A DNA stretch of 64,000 nt. It comes from Fasciolopsis buskii (Eukaryota; Platyhelminthes; Trematoda; Plagiorchiida; Fasciolidae). The DNA lies in assembly GCA_008360955.1 (NCBI GenBank), contig LUCM01006828.1:1-64000 (forward strand), read 5' to 3'. This document shows positions 47,151-59,344 of this stretch, in pieces. Within the stretch, counting starts at the first letter, position 1; every line of letters begins with the position of its first letter. The notes under the pieces were generated by a model. That model was not told the DNA's origin. It ran no database searches and saw only the letters and a program-made list of their open reading frames with translations. The position numbers and the translations under genes are program-made.

Positions 47151-48044
47151 AAGTAAAATTCCATATAAGCCGGGTGCAAATTAGCAAACAATGGAAAGTA
47201 AGAAGACAGAAGGTTTTTATGCTTTCACTGAACGCATTCCCAGGGCAAAGCTGCCTGCTACTGGCGATGTCTCTGGGTTTAGGATAAGGGAGCGGCCACC
47301 ATCCAGGTAGTTAGCCGTGAATAAAATAAACTCAGACCCAATAAACGGCCACAGGCAAGCAGTGACAGTGTCGAAAGCGAGGTGGGCTTTTCCCTGGCCT
47401 GCTGATGACAATGTGACGTGGCGAGTGTGGTCCGCCAACTGCATAAGGCCATTACTCCTCGTCGTATTCCACTGACCCGATGAGGTTTTCATAAGAGTCG
47501 TATGAGTCAGTCAAATGGCCACCGGCTCGTCTGCAGGGACTCCTCTGACCTGCAGAAGGCGCTTGGCTGCGCAAAGCCTAGAGGTGCATCCTGGACTAAA
47601 ATGACCTACTCTTGACCAGGTGACCAAGTAGTACGACAGCCCACAACGCACACAAACATGAATATAACTGATCTACACACGGATGTTTCTGGCTGTCCTC
47701 TCATTTGCAATCGCGACCTTCCACCGTACACAACTTTTTGTTCATCTGCTAATTTGTGTTGTTCCTCCTATTCCCAGCCACTTCCTTACATCCCTCGAGA
47801 ACTGCAGTTGGCCACGCGAGCATCTAAATCCCACCAAACCTGCTTCCGCCAGCTGATGTACTTATTCGTCTCCGATACCTCTTCAAACTAGCCACATTCA
47901 ATGTGCGAACACTGGTACGTGTAGGTCAACAGAGGTGTTTAGCCTGTACACTGGAAACACTAGCCATCGATGTGTGGTAAATAATAAACTCGCATTCAAG
48001 ACTCCAGCTCTGTTGTCCGACTAACATCCCCATCGAGTCCTTCC

Positions 48045-48557
48045 TTGAAGTTTCATCTGCGTATTTCTGCGGACCCTGAGGGTACGGCTTCTGGTTCCGC
48101 TGGTGTTGGTGTGGCTTTCAGTGAGAGGGCTGAGGGCGCACTACTTGACTGGATCGTAGTCGACAGCCGGCTATGCGCAGTGAGACTTGGAGGTTCGTGC
48201 AAAGTAAATAGCGTTCGCTCTGATAGACGCAACTTGTTTGTTGTCTCAGCGTACGCACCAGCAGATTCCGCTCCAGATACAGTCAAGGATACTTTCTATC
48301 AAAAGCTGCACGACCTCCTACATCCAGCAAGGTGGGGTAACGTTGTGATTTTGGCAGGGGATACGAATCCTGGAGTAGGTGGACCGTCCTCGAATGAAGC
48401 ACATCTAAGAAGCCCCTTTGGTCTCGGTTCCTGTCGGTGTGAAACTGTGGAACGGTTTTCGGCTTTTTGCTCCGATCATCAACTGCTTCTTGCTAGTACG
48501 AGCTTCAGACATTCCAATCTCCGGTACGCCACCTGGCGTCCTCCCTCTTCGGATTAA
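48045..48557 (+). pseudogene. RTE apurinic-type endonuclease domain
   Basis: Open for 170 codons, the longest intact piece of the element. It has the GVGVAFSERAEGALLDWIVV block, SAYAPAD, the GDTNPGVG motif (family GDFNAxVG, so the conserved Phe is Thr while Asp and Asn are kept) and ATWRPPSS. The last part, with the Asp-His pairs VDHIAI and SDHALV, lies in another frame after about 48553. In the live family this enzyme nicks target DNA for target-primed reverse transcription. The Met at 48045 is inside the domain, not the true start; the domain begins near 47886. Confidence 0.88.
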
Positions 48558-49279
48558 AGGTGGACCACATCGCCATTAGCTACAGATGGTGGGGCTGTTA
48601 ACAAAAATGCCGGTCGTACTGGAGCGCCATCCTCGACTCCGATCATGCATTAGTATGCACTAAGCAACCCATGTGCTTTGGTGGTCGCTCAAAATGCATG
48701 TTGCAGCTTCGGTTGGATTGCAACAAGCTATCTGATCCGACCCACCTATCAGTTTTTCACAGAGCATTGGCGAAAAAGCTAGGAGTTCCCCCAACTCGGA
48801 ATGAACACTGGTCGCTTATCAAGAATGCCATGCAACAGCCTGGACTTCTACTGCGTCTTTGGGCCTTCTTGATGCACCCCAGTCAATCCTGGCTGGTAGC
48901 GAGTACAATGAAGCGCGGCTCATAACGATACGGCAAGTCAGTGCAAGCTTGTGTAGGGATCGCGAGATCTGGTGATTTCAACACGCTTTGGAGATGGGAC
49001 ATCCTGCCGCCATGAGAAACACCCGAACTACCGGTAAGAAAGAATAAGATATGAGCAAAAAGATCTGTAAAGCTGACGGCTAGCCTATCCACGGTCAATA
49101 GCGACGTCTTTTACGCTGTGCGGAGCGCTTGCAGGGACAATTCTGCTGATTCTCGGAGTCAGTGCCTCCCGCAGCTATTCCGGCAAGCGTCCAACGGCCT
49201 GTTACAACAGACTCACCAACTGGATCGGAGATCTTCAAGGAAAGCCTAGCCTCAGAAAGCCATAAAGAGCCGGATTCAT

Positions 49280-50520
49280 ATGACCTTTCCTCGGTTCTAC
49301 TTAAAGCTGGAGGAATGGAACTGGTCAGGGCACTTTGAGCTTTTTTCTCAAAGATCTGGTACTCCGAGAAATTCCCCTCCTCGTGGGGAAGTCGATTTTT
49401 GTCCTCATCTTCAAAAAGGGCGTATCAGCCCAATCCCAATAGCATCCAAGATGCTCTCGACCTTCATTCTTTGCAGGTTGTACAAAAGGTGTGAAGGGCA
49501 AACTCATGATGAACAAGCCGGGTTTCGCGCTGGTCGTGTATGCATCGACTAAATCTTCACCCTTCCACTGGTGGTGCAGCACCGTCCAAAGGCCATCATC
49601 GTGTTCATCGATCATCATGTTCCTGGAAATTCTCACAGGATTCCACTCTCGTCACAGTTCTGCGCCATGGCATTGTTTGTTCAGGAATAGAGTACCTGAG
49701 AAGTATGTACGGGTCCTCAGAGTTGCACCGTCATACCTCAGGCCGGGTTAGGGTTTATGGCTGGCTTTTGCCACTTTTCGTCTTGGAGTACAGCAGGGTT
49801 ACCTTGCTTCTTTCCAACTCTGTCAAAGATGTTCGACCGAACGCTTTATCTGATCTTTTAGATGGTGGAGTTGAACTCCAACCAGGGAACAGATTTGACT
49901 TCGAGTGTGCCGATGATATCGTCTTGTTGGGTGACGATACACAGGCAATTCATCGCGCATTATACCGCTTGGTGACTGGGATATTTAGGTATGTGCTTTG
50001 AGCCATCGAAATGCAACATACTTCTTCAAGACTGGCAGGAGCTTATGTCTGCCCTCAAACTTTGTGGTGGTCGGTTAGAAGTAGTCAGTAGCTCCAAGTA
50101 CCTCGGAAGCCTGGTCATACTTTTCGGAAATGTTACAGAGAATGTCACATCACGAACTGCGAGAGCCAGAACGGCTTTCGGGAAACTACAACAATTGTGG
50201 CACCGCCAGGACATCCGGATTTATCCCAAGGTTACGAGACTTGGCCTATCCGCGTTCAGGATGCCCGGTGACTTTCTGTGTCCAGCTACTGACGTCTCCG
50301 AAGCATTCCTCGTGTCTGGTGGGGGCATCGGGTGAGTAACAACGAGGTGCTTCATCGTGTGTTGGATGCAGGCAGTCGTTCTCTGACTGAGATAATTGCT
50401 CTGCGTCGCCTTCGGTGGTTCGGGCACGTATTGCACATGCTTGTCAGTTGTCTATCTTTTCTGGGAGCCCAAGAGATGAGGATCGTAGTTGGTTGGATAA
50501 GCTGAAAGATAGGGCTGAGA
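49280..50520 (+). pseudogene. RTE reverse transcriptase and thumb, frameshifted
   Basis: Overlapping frames at 49280-49552, 49491-49751, 49540-50001 and 49991-50335 together spell the RT. The tyrosine of the YADD box is Cys (TGT at 49906-49908), while both catalytic Asp codons (49912-49917) are retained. The first-Asp region is eroded to DSTLVTVLRHGIV where the family has DSVDRxVLWxCL. At least three frameshifts are needed to read through. Confidence 0.85.
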
Positions 50521-50569
50521 ACCAAAGTCAGCGGTGCAAATGCTGTATGGCCTGTCTGTAGACCTCATA

Positions 50570-50718
50570 CTCTCTAAAAATAACCCGAAAACAACTAAAA
50601 ATCACAAAATATGTACGATGAAAACACAAAAGCAGTTGGTTTGTCATAGTTTATTTTTTTCCTCTATTGCCTATCCCACTGTTGTTGCGTTGGCACTATG
50701 CATTTTTCAAGCGGTGTG

Positions 50719-50773
<55 letters not shown>

Positions 50774-50940
50774 ACATTTTGGTGGGTATTTTCCTCTTGA
50801 CTTTTGTGCAGAATGACTTCTACAGACAGACCATACACCATTCACGTCAATAACTTCTACTCTGATTCATATCTCAGCGTATCGCACTAAAGGTAGCTTG
50901 CATTCCTTGAACTCCAGTAAGTGATTCGGGAATTATTAAG
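50570..50940. other. spacer between convergent RTE copies
   Basis: AT-rich sequence with the AT microsatellite. No coding motif. It lies between the 3' end of the plus-strand RTE and the 3' end of the minus-strand RTE relic. Confidence 0.5.
50721..50773. repeat. (AT)n microsatellite
   Basis: About 25 AT units with one AC interruption. It lies some 150 bases after the RTE C-terminal block; RTE elements often end in short microsatellites, but this position is only suggestive. Confidence 0.95.
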
Positions 50941-52210
50941 AGGTGCCAGCGCCGAAACTAACTTTTCACACCTCTAAGCAAAGCCATAAACTGACCCCAT
51001 GAGTCGCATTTTTCAGCCTTTCACAACATATTCCACAGCACCATGGAAAGGAAAACAATTGCCAAGCATACCCAATACTCGCCGAAGCCACCACAGGACA
51101 CCTGTTAGCACCCAAAGCGCTAGGATACACCTTGACATTGCTCATTGGATACTCCCACCACATTTGAGCAATTTATCGAAAATCGATTGCGGACATCCTC
51201 AACGAGAAAAGGGAAAGATGTCATAACTGAGAAAACAGAACACTGCAGGCCGTGACGTTTTGTACCCTTTCCTTGAGAAAAATTGGGATATCATGGGGTC
51301 ATCAAAAGTACCGCATGCTTCAGAAAGCTGCTTTGGCTTTGCCAAGTTTTCATTTTACCTCCTTCCCGAAATCTCCACCAGTTGTAATCAAGCACCCAGG
51401 TCATCAAAAACCAGTAACTACCTCTATCTGGTCACGAGGGATGAGTGCAAACACAAGCTTTCGCCAGTCTTAAGGAAGTGTCCCACTCTTTGGATGCGCA
51501 AACCATAAATTGCATCTATGTATTCCAACCGCGATGCTATTCAAAAGGAGGCAAATGACTTGTCCATCGCCTCTCAACAAGTAGATACCATAGGGATACC
51601 TCAAAACAAAAGCCTTCCCCCGGGAAGAGTTCAACTTTACTTTCGGCGAGACCAGTCACGACGTTCTGTAAAATATCTAGTTGAAAGGAAATGAGGATAA
51701 AGAGCAGATTTGTCTTACTCTGTTGGAGATGGCGATAGGTAGAGAAAGTTCACGGTAACCCCTAGTCAATCTGAGGTATGGCGTTACAACTCTTCAAGGG
51801 CTGCCACATACTGCTCAGGTACTCCAGTGACATAAAACGATCTAAAAAAGTCAAAGGTTGTGTGAATATCTAGGAACACATTGACCGTTGGATCTTGGAA
51901 AGTAAAAGCTTGCTCTAGCTACTTTCGGCGAGTAAGAATTTGACAGATGCATTCACAAACGACATTGAATCCAGCATTTTGCCTCTGAAAATTTACCATT
52001 CACACGTATCAAACAAAATAAAAAAAGATGGCAGACGCTAACTGCTTTCACATTATCGGAATCCGGCTATCACCCTTGAAATTAGTCACCGAGCCAGTGC
52101 GTCTTAGAGAAAGGATAATAATCGCTTCCCCTCAAGGAAGAGATCTCGCCCAAGACATGTGCACCCTGAGTGGCTGCGTTACATCTGACTGTATTATCCA
52201 TCAATGATTG
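50940..52210 (-). mobile_element. RTE-type LINE relic, RT region, convergent with previous copy
   Basis: Minus strand, heavily shifted. At 52060-52190, GEAIII-LRRTGS-TNFKG matches GExxIxPIFKKGxxxxCxNYRG. RIPIM-KQLASAIF at 52000-52050 matches LIPIASKLLASxI. NAGFNVVCECICQILT at about 51955-51997 matches QAGFRPGRGCIDQIFT. DPTVNVFLDIHTTFDFF near 51850-51900 matches RPTIVVFLDIRAAFDSV, keeping the catalytic Asp. GVPEQYVAALEEL is at 51793-51830. Near 51080-51120, LWWLRRVLGML recalls LRWLGHVLRMP. The palm with the YADD box (about 51300-51780) is too eroded to read. There is no endonuclease part, so it is 5' truncated or too diverged. Confidence 0.65.
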
Positions 52211-52689
52211 TGAACATTTTTTGAGATCGCAGTATGTCTGATCGTCGCGAGTACCTAAGACAATTTATTCTGCAGTACAAATCCTTTATTACGCACCGTT
52301 TTCGTGCTTTTTTAATTTCCCCCATTCCCAGCTTCCTGTTCATCAGAGGAAACGTCGTCTCTCAGTCTAAAAGGCATTCCTTAATCGCATAACACTCAAC
52401 GAAATGACTGTTTCTATGACAATCGAAAATAACGTGTCTTCTCCCTTCGAGAAGCTGCATAACTTGTCGTAAAAGCCTAATTCATCCATTTATCCCAAAG
52501 AGTGTGTCGCATAAACACAAGAATTTTTCTTGAATGTTGAAAAGATGACTCTATTCTGCCCACTGATGGTTTTAACTACTTTCGACAGAATAGAAAAGAA
52601 TTAAAAACATGTTAATTCTTCAATGGGCAACAAGTCAAAGGTGGCTTTTACTTGGCCATGTAGCGGGGCCGAATGCATAAATGTCTTGT

Positions 52690-53460
52690 AATCTCATGTT
52701 TGCTCTTTTAGTAGAACTATTGCCGTCAATATTTATATGGCTCCCGCCAACTCTCAGCCTGATATTGATATGCTTTTCTTCTTTCACTGCTTTCATTGTT
52801 CCTATTTTTGATGGCAACCATCATTTCGTCATGGGAGATTTTAACCGCACGTTGTTTTCTCACTCACTGTAGTCAGCTTGAGGATTTTACGCCCCTCATT
52901 GACACGTGGAATTGCAAATCTTCACAGAGTCCTCCCCAGACAATTCAACGCTTTCACTTCAAGCTCCGTATTCGTGTTTATACCAGTGATCACTGCGTCA
53001 TCGTTCTGAAACCAAACATTTGTCCGCTTCCTTCTTACAATGATTTCCGTTAAGCCTAATCCTATGAAATTTCGTCTGCGCAATTTGTTCCGTGCAAACG
53101 ACTCGTATTTAAGACTTTCTCTTGAAATAGCTTCCCTGACTTCCATCTGATTTGTTTTTTAACTTTGCAGAACGTTTTATCTTAAATCTATAGAAAAATG
53201 TTGATTTTGCCTGTTCCTTTGAAACTAATTCTTACATGAAACAGCCGTGGAGACTAAAAAAAGGTCAGCAACAATGAAGCTGTTTAGGATCTATCTCATC
53301 TAATCAAAAATGAAATCAGACGCGTTAAATATACCACTTCTGATCAACCCCTAAGCGGTCAGGACAAAACCTTTTTGAAACGTCGTTCACATCGTTCACT
53401 TGAGGACATATGTAACCTGGACTCATACCATAAGTCTTCATTAGATAAACGCACATGAGC
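52690..53460 (+). mobile_element. CR1/Jockey-like LINE endonuclease relic
   Basis: Plus strand. IYMAPANSQPDIDMLF at 52730-52777 matches YRPPNSxxxxDxxLF. After a frame change, HHFVMGDFNRTLFSHS at 52824-52868 contains the endonuclease GDFN motif. QLEDFTPLIDTW at 52875-52910 and YTSDHCVIVL at 52980-53010 (family SDHxxI) follow in the correct order. NEIRRVKYTTSDQ near 53305-53350 fits the Lys/Arg-rich linker after the endonuclease. The distance between GDFN and SDH is shorter than usual, so a deletion is likely. No RT is recognised downstream. Confidence 0.5.
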
Positions 53461-54620
53461 GTGAACGGTAAAATTGCAGAAAATCGATGGGGTTAGAAAT
53501 AATTCTATACGGTAAACCTATTCATGGTGATTTTCGTGTGCTCACAAGCTAACTAACCTCTTTGCATGTGTGACAATAAAGGTTTCATACAATGAAATGA
53601 GCTAGCCGTTTCAGAGCATACGCGGTTGAACCTATCACATTGACAAAGAAATATCCCATGAACTCACATAAATAAAAGAGATTTTGGCAGTACAATGGTT
53701 GTCCCATTGAGTTGTTCTTTTAAAAAGACCAAATTAAATAAAGGGTTTATTATCATAATGTATTCTGGTGCACGAACGGGCATTTGAAGTTTTCCCTCAT
53801 TGAACAAAAATGTTGGGAAACATCAAAATCCATTACATCAAATATTAAAACGTGAAAATTCAGATAACGCATCAGTTTCAAACCAAGTCTTATTACCACG
53901 GTTGGTTGGAAAGCATAACCTAAACGAAGAAAAGCCAAGTCTTCGTTTTACACTACTTCCAGTATGACAAAGAGTTCATTTTTGGTTTTTAAAACTACGC
54001 TGACACGATCTAATTTTAGATGTTATCTTAGGGGGTCATCTACTCAATGACAAAACAAACAAAAAATACGATGGGGATAAACGTTAAAGTAAAATTAAAA
54101 ATTGACCCCAAAAGTGTTTCAATGAGTGCGGTGTTTATTCATATCAATTGAAGTCTCTCATCACCGTGTAAGAGCATCCGATGAAAGAAATCACGACAGT
54201 GCAACCCGGCCCAATCAGACTATCCCGCTAAGTCAGTTTCATCTATCTTTTCGTCGAATAATGGACTAAACAAAGTTCCACACACTGCAGCCAGTTACGA
54301 TTCCGGAAAACGGAGTACATCAAAATAGGCGACCTTTGAGCATGCGTATTGCATAACTCAACCATAGCAACTGATTGAGAACTTCTGTTATCCTTTTCAA
54401 TGGAACGTGGAATGTAAGAACAAAACCAAAACATCCAAAGCTGGCTTCTTTGTTATTGTATTTTGATCTCTAAAAGAGGTTTTTCTAAGAAAACCAATCT
54501 TTCGCCAGGTATGGAGAGTCACGTATTATTGATATTTAATTAAATGTTTTATCTGTACCAGCAACCGCTAGTATTCAAAAGCTTTCATGAAGAGTGACTT
54601 TGAAAAAAACTCCATCATCA
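53460..54620. other. no gene recognised
   Basis: AT-rich sequence with short frames only. Confidence 0.5.
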
Positions 54621-54625
54621 TTTTC

Positions 54626-54668
54626 CGGCTCGAAAACAAGCGTGGTGCCAATACAACAACATATAAAT
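54626..54668 (+). repeat. short dispersed repeat, copy B
   Basis: Diverged copy of the motif at 47112-47150, same strand. The overlapping minus-strand frame (54575-54988, 137 codons) shows no recognisable domain. Confidence 0.55.
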
Positions 54669-54669
54669 T

Positions 54670-57600
54670 GAATCACACAAAAATTTGCAAGAAAGGGAAA
54701 AATGTAACAATAATAATGAACAACGGCAAACCAATTGTTTTTTTTTTTGTTTTTACTGTACGCATTTGGTGACCTGTGGAAAACATTTTCAGATACTCGC
54801 AAAAATGCAAACCCTAGGTTGATCATAAGAAATGTCCTAGACGTAGCTGCACCGCGGGGTACTACAGAAAAATGCAGATTCCCGCTACGGGCGGAGGATG
54901 GACCTCTGCAAATCATTCCCAGTGAATTTAAAAAATACGGGTTCCCACTTTGGAAATGCCGAAAGTCATAAACGAAATTCGATGACAAAAAATTCGACGG
55001 AATACCCCTAGGTCAGATCATAAGCACGCATTCGCACGGTTGCAATGAAAAAGATGCACTTCAGGGCACTACTACAAAGCAGCCCTTCCATATGGCTCGC
55101 GGGTTGGAAACACGTAATGTACGAATAGTTCCAAATGATAACAAATTCGAAGACGAATTCGGATAGGATTACGGTTGCCCGCGTCCTTCGACATTTTTTG
55201 TCAAAATTTTAAATCGAGAAAATCATCTGACACATTAGGAGCGATAAAAATGTGTAATTTCGCGAAAGCATTCTGCGATAACAAAAACGTCTATAGCTTT
55301 CTGGTTTTTCCAGACGGCTCCAAATATTAGCAGCGCTCTAAACAGTCTGAGCATTTTATCAGAAGCCTAGATGCTAGTAAAATTTACATATCAACACAAC
55401 ACTTGGATACCAACTAAAAACAAAAGTTAGAATTCAGTTCAACTCCTGCAAGTACCAGCCGTAGGGATTTGTGCATCAGGCAAAACTGATGAATTTGGCA
55501 ACCATCATGAAGAAAACAAGGTGAGTAGAGGCAAAACAACAAACCATAAGAAGGATACATAAATGTAAGATCCGGTATCAGCAAGTATCAGATTAAATGC
55601 AACTACGCGACAGACTACACTATCCAGGTTTATTAGCTAGCTTCTCCTACCAATAAGAACTCAACAAATCCTACCCGACCGCGTTCAGCAATTCAGGGCG
55701 TTTATACTAGGTTACCGCGTCAAGGTCTGATTATCCATCTACCCTCTGAATACTGTGTGTTTCTGTAAACTATGTTAACTGTAAACGCGTACGGATGACT
55801 ATGCATTTCCCATATTCCAGAAATTCGGATGTCTTTAAATTTAACAACTTCTTTACAAGTTGTAATAACTATACTTTACGCAGGAACTAAACTCCAGCTA
55901 GTCGTTTGACACCAGTATGAAGAAAAAAGGAACAAAGCAGTCCACTTCACATCATCGAATAATAATGGTAAGATTACAGTAAAAATTGTGGTGTCAGCTA
56001 CATACCGTTTCTGAATCAGGAGAGTGATACACAACAAAGGCTGGAAACTAGAATATTACAAACACATGAAATTTATTATTCAATCAATAGTCTCTAGTTA
56101 GGGCGACTAGTTTCCATTGCATGCTCAAAGGATAAATGCAAAGGCAAATAGCCTTAAAACATCACTACGATAATGGAGGACAGACTAGTGTAAATTTGAA
56201 GCTTTCAGTGTCAGTGAACCACGTAAGTTCTCAATAGATTTGACATTATTATCAACAGACCGACAGCAAATTAGCTTTTTCCGCCAAAGTGACTGAGGCA
56301 GAAGAAATTTCAGCTTAGTTCGACGTAGTAAAATTTCATACTTACTGTGTTGGGAGACCCAAATTTTGCTTATGCTAGGTTTATCAGAATGGCTGCCACT
56401 GCTCCAATTTAAGTCTCGACTGGTAGGTCCAAGAAGGAGATAAAGTGAGAAGGCATGTACTTGCATGTGTAAAAGAAAATCAGACCTTCAAAGCTGATGC
56501 AGGGCAATTATTCCAAATAGAGTCACCATCAATACTCCATGGTTTTGACGACTTACACGCGAAGATTAACGGCCAGAGGAAGTTGATCGGGTATTATTTC
56601 ATTCATGCTCTTAATCATAAATCAAATATGTGCACCAAAACCCAAAATGTTTGCAAAACATATTGACCATAATTTGAAGGAGCATTGTGGCACTTGTTGG
56701 AGGAGTTCAAATTTTATCTAGTGAGGATCCATTTATCAGGGATCATCAAGGATGTAACTTTTGATTATGACTTTAGAATTTAAGATAACAGGTTGTCAGG
56801 TATCACCAAAACGTTTCTGACGTTCGTGAAAATCATGCTTATAGCCAAAGGGGTCATAATGAGAACATATTTGCAGCTCACCACAGGTAACAGTTTTAGT
56901 GGTGTCTATAAAAGAAGTTGGTATTGACTCATCGTAAACAATACGCTAGTCAGAGATTAACACAGTTGAGGCGACATCACGCCAGTTACGCTAGTTGATA
57001 ATCTGAGTGAAGACGTCGCACGATGGGCCAAAGTATCCATTAGATAAACCAACCAGTGAGTTTTGATAATGATGGACCAATATAAGCTGTTTGATTTTGG
57101 ATCATTAATAAACCATTCTGTTTTAAGAGCTTGGATTTCCTCGCTAGAGCTATCCGAAACGGTTGACAAGATCGATTTCTGATTGAGGAGTCAAATTAAA
57201 AGCAGGCCTCTTTTTCCGTTTGCATTACAAAATGCGTCCACATCTCTCAAAATGTTATGTATTATAAGGGTCATATTTTCAGATTTGTTAACTTTAAAGA
57301 CATCACTAAAATATGTAATCTATAGAAAATATTGTGACTTTAGAAATATCTAGAAGTGACAAATTACTTTATGTTTAACAGCAATGATTCTTTGCAGCAA
57401 TAGACATTTCAGGAGATTAACTGAAAGACGGAAGCGCATAAAATCGATGAACTGGTGATTATCTCAACCAAACAACTGTAGCAACCAGACGAAAATAAAT
57501 CTATATTTAGACAATGAATGTTGTAAAGCAAAGGCAAACAATTTTCCCCACCACAATGTTTGAAGTCTATGCTATACGGACAACTGCAACCAGTGGTTTT

Positions 57601-58980
57601 TTTGCAGTAAAAAATTTCCATTCATCCAAAGATTTTTTCTGCATTCTTTGATTCCTGTCAAATAGCAACAAAAGCCAGGGCATTATCATGCTAGGTTAAT
57701 GCCTGCACAAAGTGAATCTGAACTGCAAAAAGACGCACTCTCAACCTGTTACAAGAGTAAGCGTGCGGTAATTTAGTAAGCACAGGTATTTTTGTAAGAC
57801 TCTATAAAAGAGGTCTAGTGGTGCGGTCAAGTAGATTAAGCGCATTTAACAAAAATATAATAGGTTTGGATATCACATTCAACCGCCGGTCACTGTGGCA
57901 GAAGACGGCAATAGGTTGCTGTTCGGCTTCCTACCCTAAGTGGAATTTCGAGGTTTTATGTGGTCCTTTGCTACTCCAATTATCAGATTCACGATTGATG
58001 AGTTTTCAACCTTCCTCCCCCACCCACGTAAAGCTGGTCCTGATGGCTACGGAGTACGTCCTTTCCACTGCTCCTAAGCTTCTGGCAGGTCATGAAAAAT
58101 AAAATGCCCAGACCGTTAAGTGGCACTTGAACTACTGAACACAGATGGGTTTTTCCAGTTTACAAACTTGAATTAGAGCTCACAATTTGTAGCCCTAAAA
58201 ATTGTTTCTTATCTCGTTTGGAAAAGATTGTTTCAAAGGAAGGAGATAAACAGAAAAGAACTGCTTCCTACTAATAAAAAATAAACTATCGTCGAGCATT
58301 CATTGGCAGAACACTCGGTAAACTAACAGAATAAAAATAAAAGTGGCGAAATACCATGTTTTTGTAAAGCATCAGACTTCAAAATTATTCTCCTAAGATT
58401 TGCGCAGCCTGTTTATTCGGCTTCTAACCAAGCGTATTGTTCCACGGTGTTCACTCATTCTCCCATTATTCTGCTTTTTCTATAAGAATTATCGATCGTC
58501 ATCTTTGCAGTTCTGTTGTTGGGTCTACTTGGATGTCGCAAATCTGCTGCTTGTTATCAGGAAACATACGCATTTCGCACTTCTTCGGGACGATCTGACA
58601 AAGTTTGTTCAACTAACAGCGATGTGGGAATCCGACTAAACTTCTGCTGCTCACCTACACTGAGTAGAAAAAAACACTATTATGCAACAATGCCAGTGGA
58701 GTTCATCTGCGATCGGTGAACACCAAGGATTTTCGAGTGTTAGTGTCACTTCTGATGAAATATCAATTGTGACTGACAAAGGCCCTGTTGCTGAACAGAC
58801 TACATTAATTCCTATATACATAAGCCGTTTGGCATTCAATTTATTAAACCCATCGTTAGAACATATGGATTTGAATTTTTGTCGGCGGCTTGAATACGAC
58901 GAAATTCATGATAAATTTCGAACAGCATTGTTCGCTTAATTTTTATTCTAACTTCATTGTATTTCCTTGCAAAATCAACG
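54670..58980. other. no gene recognised; AT-rich, many short frames
   Basis: Frames at 56185-56466 (-), 56957-57169 (-), 57409-57621 (-), 58516-58719 (+) and 58682-58939 (+) have natural-looking composition but no motif I recognise. Between 54810 and 55170 two segments about 195 bases apart begin alike (CCCTAGGTTGATCATAAG and CCCTAGGTCAGATCATAAG) and may be a diverged duplication. Confidence 0.4.
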
Positions 58981-58999
58981 AAGCAGTTCTGTTCAGTTT

Positions 59000-59340
59000 T
59001 TACAAGACGTTCTGGTTTTGGTTGCCACCTCATAACATCATCTGCTAAAAGGTTGAAAAGAACAAGGAATAGGGAGACATTGACTAAAAATAGTGAGTTC
59101 AGCAATTATGTAAGAAAAGTAAGTCTCTAAATGCAAGAAAGCTCCTGAATATGGCATTGAGCCACGTCACTTATTATTTCAAAGCACTGTTTGGAGTGAT
59201 CTTATGGACCCCAACCCGGCAGCCTAATTGCAACTACATCACCTAGTTTACCAGTTTCGGTTTCAAACCTTTGCCAATGTTAGCAACTGGCCATAGCCAA
59301 GACAACGAGGCCGAAACGTGTGTTGGTGGCATGTCAAACA
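59000..59340 (-). mobile_element. RTE-type LINE relic, C-terminus and 3' UTR
   Basis: Minus strand: LGDVVAIRLPGWGP at 59206-59250 is the near-invariant RTE C-terminal motif (VGxxRLPGWGPRD). It is followed by CFEIISDVAQCHIQELSC, matching the WLETLxDMAQNRxQWRSCC tail. A conserved 3' untranslated stretch including GAGGTGGCAACCAAAACCAG reaches about 59005. The same 3' part, more decayed, is at 2790-3110 (-). Upstream, an eroded thumb may extend to about 59470. Confidence 0.72.
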
Positions 59341-59344
59341 AATT

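Larger units (their letters stand above)
47230..50565 (+). mobile_element. RTE-type LINE, nearly full length, inactivated
   Basis: The most complete element in the window. GC-richer sequence at 47230-47870 is taken as the 5' region. The endonuclease starts KLATFNVRTLVRVGQQRCLA at about 47886 and continues through FVVSAYAPAD, LAGDTNPGVG and ATWRPPSS, then, after a frameshift near 48553, VDHIAISYRW and DSDHALV near 48650. A linker follows at 48671-48925. RT: SPIPIASKM and EQAGFRAGRVCID at 49420-49552, SGRVRVYG near 49740, catalytic box FECADDIVLLGDD at 49900-49935, FEPSKCNILLQDW at 49995-50035, KYLGSL near 50097, VSNNEVLHRVLDAG at 50332-50375 and LRRLRWFGHVLHML at 50403-50442. The terminal block ends near 50560. 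Several frameshifts and stops make it non-autonomous. It is followed by an AT microsatellite. Confidence 0.9.

Noticed and set aside
47399..47440. Hammerhead ribozyme core (CTGATGA), known in trematode SINEs and Penelope-like elements
   Set aside because: No GAAA core and no helices in the required spacing follow. Other CTGATGA sites checked by eye on both strands (10633, 17552, 23773, 38707, 55487, 58757) also lack the rest of the core.
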